Positions 6,484 through 9,533 of a stretch of DNA of 9,533 bases are shown piece after piece (within the stretch, counting starts at the first letter, position 1; every line of letters begins with the position of its first letter). The notes beneath the pieces are model-generated. The model searched no databases. It saw only the letters and a list, made by a program, of their open reading frames with translations, and was not told where the DNA came from. The translations under genes and the position numbers were made by a program. Source of the stretch: Sphingomonas sp. (GTDB taxonomy: Bacteria; Pseudomonadota; Alphaproteobacteria; Sphingomonadales; Sphingomonadaceae); assembly GCA_019247755.1 (NCBI GenBank), contig JAFBAM010000001.1, positions 1 to 9,533 of the forward strand. Direction: 5' to 3'.

Positions 6484-7011
6484 ATGCGTTTATTCATGAA
6501 ATCTGCGTCGGTCCTAGCCCTGATGGCAACATCGTCCATGGCTGCTGCAGAAGGCACACCGCAATGCCTTACCGAGACGGAAGCGACGGCGCTCTTCGAT
6601 TATGCGCTGCCGGAATTGCTCGACTCGGTAGCGAAGAAGTGCGGACCGGCACTTCCAAGCCAGGCATTTCTTTCCAGCCAGGCGACGCGGCTCGTGACCC
6701 GCTACCGCGCCTCAGCAGCGGGAAACTGGCCGATTGCGAAGGCCGCCTTCATGAAGGCGGCCGGCTCGGACGAAAAGGCCGACAAGATTTTCCAAGCCTT
6801 GTCTGACGAGACGCTGAAGGGCTTGCTGACTGCCGGTCTCTCGGCCGCCATTACGGGCGACATCAAACCTGCGTCATGCGCACGGATCGACAAGCTCACG
6901 GCGGCACTGGCGCCCCTGCCCGCCTCCAACGTGTCGCAAATCATTGTGCAAATCGTCGCGCTGGAAAGCGAAAAGAAGCCGTCGGGCAATTTCAAAATCT
7001 GTCAGGGCTGA
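6484..7011 (+). CDS. Secreted four-cysteine protein of unknown function
   Basis: I do not recognise this 175-residue protein. The N terminus is a clear Sec signal peptide: MRLFMK, a hydrophobic stretch (SVLALMATSSMA), and a likely cleavage after A22 in MAAAEG. The mature part of about 153 residues has four cysteines (C28, C53, C132, C173), enough for two disulfides, with C28 and C173 near the two ends. It looks mostly helical, with Ala/Lys-rich segments such as KAAFMKAA (86-93), and has no catalytic motif, lipobox or further membrane helix. It is probably periplasmic. It starts 46 bp after ispDF and its stop lies 7 bases before the proposed cinA/pncC GTG, so it is probably co-transcribed with both. 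Its codons seem less GC-biased than those of its neighbours near the start. It may be a lineage-specific sphingomonad protein. Confidence 0.8.
   Translation: MRLFMKSASVLALMATSSMAAAEGTPQCLTETEATALFDYALPELLDSVAKKCGPALPSQAFLSSQATRLVTRYRASAAGNWPIAKAAFMKAAGSDEKADKIFQALSDETLKGLLTAGLSAAITGDIKPASCARIDKLTAALAPLPASNVSQIIVQIVALESEKKPSGNFKICQG
6741..6762. repeat. Perfect 22-bp palindrome inside a coding region
   Basis: Positions 6741-6751 read GGCCGCCTTCA, and 6752-6762 are its exact reverse complement. In RNA it could fold as a 9-bp GC-rich stem (GGCCGCCTT / AAGGCGGCC) with a CATG loop. It encodes the KAAFMKAA stretch of the unknown secreted protein, so part of the symmetry follows from the repeated Lys-Ala-Ala. 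No U-tract follows, so it is not a standard intrinsic terminator. The function is unknown. Confidence 0.6.
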
Positions 7012-7018
7012 TCCATCA

Positions 7019-7522
7019 GTGGGCGATTTCCTCCTCCCCAAGGCATTGGTCGACAAGGCCCGGGACGTGGTCGAGGCCAATCGCAAAGCGGGCCGGAGGG
7101 TGACGGTGGCCGAAAGTTGCACCGGGGGTCTAGTCAGCGCCGCTCTGACCGAGATCCCCGGTTCCTCGGAAATGTTTGAAGCAGGTTATGTAACATACTC
7201 GAACGCCTCGAAAATCCATGAGCTGCATGTATCCGAGGAGGTGGTCGAGACATTCGGATCGGTCAGCGTCGCGACCGCTTGGGCCATGGCCCGCGGCGCG
7301 CTCGCTGCATCGGATGCCGACATCGCGGTTGCCATCACAGGTATCGCTGGTCCTGGGGGCGGAACGCCGGCGAAGCCAGTTGGCACGGTCGTCTTTGCTA
7401 TCGCCGAGCGCGGCGTGGACCCGGCGAAGATCGTCGCCGACCAGAAGTTCTTCGATGAGAAGACCCGCTCGGGCGTCCGCCTTCAGGCGGCGCTCTGCGC
7501 ACTCGATTTGCTGATGCCGTAA
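7019..7522 (+). CDS. pncC: CinA-family nicotinamide-nucleotide amidohydrolase (PncC-like)
   Basis: This matches the stand-alone C-terminal domain of CinA, known in several bacteria as PncC, which hydrolyses NMN to nicotinic acid mononucleotide and ammonia and so recycles pyridine nucleotides. Family motifs are VTVAESCTGGLVSAALTEIPGS (residues 28-49, with the candidate catalytic S33), GYVTYSNASK (56-65), ITGIAGPGGG (106-115) and KPVGTVVFA (119-127). The N-terminal CinA domain is absent, which is normal for PncC (about 165 residues). I chose GTG 7019, giving 167 residues, because no in-frame ATG occurs before the conserved region except one at 6944 inside the upstream gene. AGGG at 7004-7007 is a weak ribosome binding site. 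Its 3' end overlaps coq10 by 40 bp on the opposite strand. Competence involvement is not implied. Confidence 0.88.
   Translation: MGDFLLPKALVDKARDVVEANRKAGRRVTVAESCTGGLVSAALTEIPGSSEMFEAGYVTYSNASKIHELHVSEEVVETFGSVSVATAWAMARGALAASDADIAVAITGIAGPGGGTPAKPVGTVVFAIAERGVDPAKIVADQKFFDEKTRSGVRLQAALCALDLLMP
7477..7490. other. Short hairpin in the cinA/coq10 overlap
   Basis: CCGCC, loop TTCA, GGCGG forms a 5-bp stem that is symmetric on both strands. The loop contains the coq10 stop codon (7483-7485). No T-rich run follows on either strand, so it is only a weak candidate for slowing or ending the two converging transcripts. Confidence 0.25.
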
Positions 7523-7944
7523 AGCGCCGCGGCGCGCTGTTCGAAGGCCGACGTCATCCGCCGCAGCGCCCGATCGAACATTGAGCCTGCAAGGGTCTCG
7601 AACAGACGCGATTTAAAGGCGAAATCGACCGAAAAGCCGACATTGGTGCCGCCATCGGCCGCTCGCTCGAACTTCCATTCATTGTGGAGATATTTGAGCG
7701 GGCCATCGACATAATCGACGCAGATTCGGGTTGGCCGTTCCTTCACCACCCGGCTGGTGAAGCGTTCCTTGAAGGCATTGAAACCGACGACGAGGTCCGC
7801 GATCGTTTCTTTCTCGCTCGACGAGCGGACGCGAACCGCGACCACCCAGGGCAGGAACTCATCGTAACGGGCAACGTCCGCGACGAGGTCGAACAATTGC
7901 TCCGGCGTATAGGGTAGATGCTTGGTCTCGCTGTGGCGCGGCAT
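7483..7944 (-). CDS. coq10: Coq10/RatA-type START-domain protein (probable ubiquinone-binding)
   Basis: A 153-residue SRPBCC/START-fold protein of the Coq10 family. Homologues in mitochondria bind coenzyme Q and support its use in respiration; the related E. coli RatA was reported to act on ribosome assembly, and automatic annotation often uses that label. Features seen are the N-terminal strand MPRHSETKHLPYTPEQLFDLVADVARYDEFLPW, which is very typical, then FNAFKERFTSRV, YVDGPLKYLHNEWKF and a long C-terminal amphipathic helix (SMFDRALRRMTSAFEQRA) that would cover the lipid pocket. No membrane segment or signal peptide is present. Its ATG overlaps the lipA stop (TGATG), so it is coupled to lipA. 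A role in respiratory quinone handling, rather than as a toxin, fits the lipA partner (inference). The stop lies within cinA/pncC on the other strand. Confidence 0.88.
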   Translation of the reverse strand: MPRHSETKHLPYTPEQLFDLVADVARYDEFLPWVVAVRVRSSSEKETIADLVVGFNAFKERFTSRVVKERPTRICVDYVDGPLKYLHNEWKFERAADGGTNVGFSVDFAFKSRLFETLAGSMFDRALRRMTSAFEQRAAALYGISKSSAQSAA

Positions 7945-8897
7945 CAGCCGTTCGAACGCTCCAGCTGGGCATTCCGCGCCGCCTGCATCTTCTTGAAGTC
8001 GTCGCCGGCATGATAACTCGATCGCGTCAGCGGTGAGGCGGCGACCAGCAGGAAGCCCTTGGCCCGGGCAATGGCGGCATAGGCGTCGAACGCCTTAGGG
8101 GTGACAAACTCCTCGACCTTCGCGTGGCGCGGCGTCGGCTGGAGGTACTGGCCCATGGTCAGGAAATCGACGCCCGCGGAACGCATGTCGTCCATCACCT
8201 GGTGCACTTCGAGCCGCTGCTCGCCGAGGCCGACCATGACGCCTGACTTCGTGAAGATGTGCGGCGCCTTGCGCTTCACGCTCTCAAGCAACCGCAGCGA
8301 CGCGTAATAGCGCGCGCCCGGACGGATCGTCGGATAGAGGCGCGGCACGGTCTCAAGATTGTGGTTGTAGACGTCGGGCCCGGCGGCGACGATTTCCTCA
8401 ACCGCCGCCTCGCTCTTGTTGCGGAAATCCGGCGTCAGGATCTCAATCGTGGTGTTCGGTGCGCGTTTCCGCAGCGCCTCGATGACCTTCACGAACTGCT
8501 TCGCGCCGCCATCGGGCAGGTCGTCACGGTCGACCGAGGTGATGACGATATGCTCCAGGCCCAGCTCCGCCGCTGCCGTCGCGACGTGCTCGGGCTCCAG
8601 CGGATCGACCGCCCGCGGCATTCCGGTCTTTACGTTGCAGAAGGCGCAGGCCCGCGTGCACGTGTCGCCCAGGATCATCACCGTCGCGTGCTTCTTGGTC
8701 CAGCACTCACCGATGTTCGGACAGGCCGCCTCTTCGCAGACCGTCGCAAGGTTCAGCGAGCGCATCAGCTTGCGCGTGTTGTGATAGCCCTCGCTCACAG
8801 GCGCCTTCACCCGGATCCAATCGGGCTTGCGCTGCTTCGGGACGGCGGTTGGCGCGTTCATGCCGGCCAGATAGCGACTGCTAAGCCCGCTTGCCAC
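7944..8897 (-). CDS. lipA: Lipoyl synthase (radical SAM)
   Basis: LipA inserts two sulfur atoms into octanoyl groups on E2 and GcvH proteins, making the lipoyl cofactor of 2-oxoacid dehydrogenases and the glycine cleavage system. Counting from the GTG at 8897 (317 residues), the auxiliary 4Fe-4S cluster ligands are C54, C59 and C65 (ATVCEEAACPNIGECW), with the conserved C-terminal serine motif RSSYHA (292-297). The radical-SAM cluster is C80, C84 and C87 (CTRACAFC). PNIGECW, ITSVDRDDLPDGGA and NHNLETV are typical. The start is a choice: GTG 8897 has AGAAGGGG 5 bases upstream, while ATG 8861 (305 residues, MNAPTAVPKQRKPDW) has no ribosome binding site but resembles common LipA N termini. All catalytic residues are present. 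coq10 follows with a one-base overlap. Confidence 0.96.
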   Translation of the reverse strand: MASGLSSRYLAGMNAPTAVPKQRKPDWIRVKAPVSEGYHNTRKLMRSLNLATVCEEAACPNIGECWTKKHATVMILGDTCTRACAFCNVKTGMPRAVDPLEPEHVATAAAELGLEHIVITSVDRDDLPDGGAKQFVKVIEALRKRAPNTTIEILTPDFRNKSEAAVEEIVAAGPDVYNHNLETVPRLYPTIRPGARYYASLRLLESVKRKAPHIFTKSGVMVGLGEQRLEVHQVMDDMRSAGVDFLTMGQYLQPTPRHAKVEEFVTPKAFDAYAAIARAKGFLLVAASPLTRSSYHAGDDFKKMQAARNAQLERSNG

Positions 8898-8902
8898 CCC
8901 TG

Positions 8903-8910
8903 CCCCTTCT
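8903..8910 (-). promoter_or_regulatory. Shine-Dalgarno supporting a GTG start for lipA
   Basis: On the minus strand, AGAAGGGG is followed by five bases and then GTG at 8897. It is more than 40 bases from the ATG at 8861, too far to serve that codon. It lies in the 28-bp gap between lipA and the divergent carbonic anhydrase gene. Confidence 0.5.
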
Positions 8911-8925
8911 GGCTAGCCGCGTCGC

Positions 8926-9533
8926 ATGTCCACCATATCCCAGCTGATCGAAGGCTATCGCCGCTTCCGCGAACAAGACTGGGCGCGCGAGCGCGAACGT
9001 TGGTCCGAACTGGCCGAGGGACAGAGCCCCAAGGTCATGATCCTGTCCTGCGCGGACAGCAGGGTCGACCCTTCGCACATCTTCGACGCCCGACCCGGTG
9101 AGATGTTCGTCGCCCGGAACATTGCCGCGCTCGCGCCGCCCTATGAGACGACCAGCGGCTATCACGGTGTTTCGGCCGCGCTGGAATTCGCAGTGACGCA
9201 GTTGGAGGTCGAGGAGATCCTCGTGATGGGCCACGGGCTGTGCGGCGGCTGCGCGGCGTCGCTGACCGGTCAGTTCGACGACCGAAGGGCCGGTCAAGGC
9301 CAATTCATCGCCGATTGGGTCCGCATGCTGGATCGAGCTCGTGACAAGGTACGCTCACGACATACCGAACTGGATGCCGATGCCTTCCTGGACATGGAGC
9401 AGGAGGCTGTGAAGGTCAGCCTCGCCAATCTGCGGACCTTCCCGTGGATCGCGCAGCGTGAGCGGGCCGGAAGCCTAAAGCTTCACGGCGCCCATTTCTC
9501 GATCTCCGAAGGACGGCTTTACATGCTCGACGA
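8926..9533 (+). CDS. Beta-class carbonic anhydrase (3' end cut by window)
   Basis: A zinc enzyme interconverting CO2 and bicarbonate, used for bicarbonate supply to carboxylases and for pH balance. The frame stays open from the ATG to the last base (202 codons plus two bases, no stop). The beta-class signature is complete: C42-x-D44-x-R46 (ILSCADSRVDP) and H103-x-x-C106 (VMGHGLCGGC), giving zinc ligands C42, H103 and C106 and the Asp-Arg dyad. ARNIAALAPPYE and HGVSAALEFAVTQL are also typical. No signal peptide is present, so it is cytoplasmic. The family is usually about 200-230 residues, so only a short tail is missing. The N terminus (ISQLIEGYRRFREQDW) matches family expectation, supporting this start, although no clear Shine-Dalgarno precedes it. 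It diverges from lipA with only 28 bp between start codons. Confidence 0.94.
   Translation, partial: MSTISQLIEGYRRFREQDWARERERWSELAEGQSPKVMILSCADSRVDPSHIFDARPGEMFVARNIAALAPPYETTSGYHGVSAALEFAVTQLEVEEILVMGHGLCGGCAASLTGQFDDRRAGQGQFIADWVRMLDRARDKVRSRHTELDADAFLDMEQEAVKVSLANLRTFPWIAQRERAGSLKLHGAHFSISEGRLYMLD

Noticed and set aside
8259..9101. Plus-strand open frame of 280 codons spanning lipA and the carbonic anhydrase start
   Set aside because: It is antisense to lipA and out of frame with the carbonic anhydrase, whose zinc motif is intact in another frame; no family features.

Overview
This GC-rich window holds ten protein genes packed with almost no spacers, and it looks like an alphaproteobacterium of the Sphingomonadales type. 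The clues are an NtrY/NtrX pair followed by hfq, a fused ispDF gene, a lipA-coq10 pair, and an Hfq made of two Sm domains in one chain. I recall that last trait from sphingomonads, but I cannot check it here. No RNA gene, insertion sequence, CRISPR array or phage gene is visible, and no stretch over 300 bases lacks a gene.

Left half, minus strand (about 25-5230). Reading in the direction of transcription, the order is dusB, ntrY, ntrX, hfq. This is the familiar alphaproteobacterial nifR3-ntr-hfq block, but ntrB and ntrC, which usually sit between dusB and ntrY, are absent. ntrY and ntrX overlap by one base (TGATG). hfq starts 11 bases after the ntrX stop, so the block is probably one transcript. 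It links a tRNA dihydrouridine synthase, a membrane sensor kinase with its response regulator, and an RNA chaperone. NtrX lacks the GAFTGA loop that contacts sigma-54.

Middle, plus strand (5298-7522). ispDF diverges from dusB across a 67-bp gap and encodes two non-consecutive steps of the MEP isoprenoid pathway. Next come a secreted four-cysteine protein I do not recognise, preceded by a good ribosome binding site, and a CinA/PncC-type amidohydrolase. A perfect 22-bp palindrome lies inside the unknown gene.

Right part. On the minus strand, lipA (lipoyl synthase) leads into coq10 (a START-fold protein, probably ubiquinone-binding) with another TGATG overlap. The coq10 3' end overlaps the cinA/pncC 3' end by 40 bp, tail to tail. 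On the plus strand, a beta-class carbonic anhydrase diverges from lipA and runs off the window end; it has no stop codon here.

Most of the content is conserved housekeeping. The items most worth a second look are the two-domain Hfq, in which each domain keeps a different subset of RNA-contact residues, the loss of ntrBC, the 22-bp palindrome and the unknown secreted protein.
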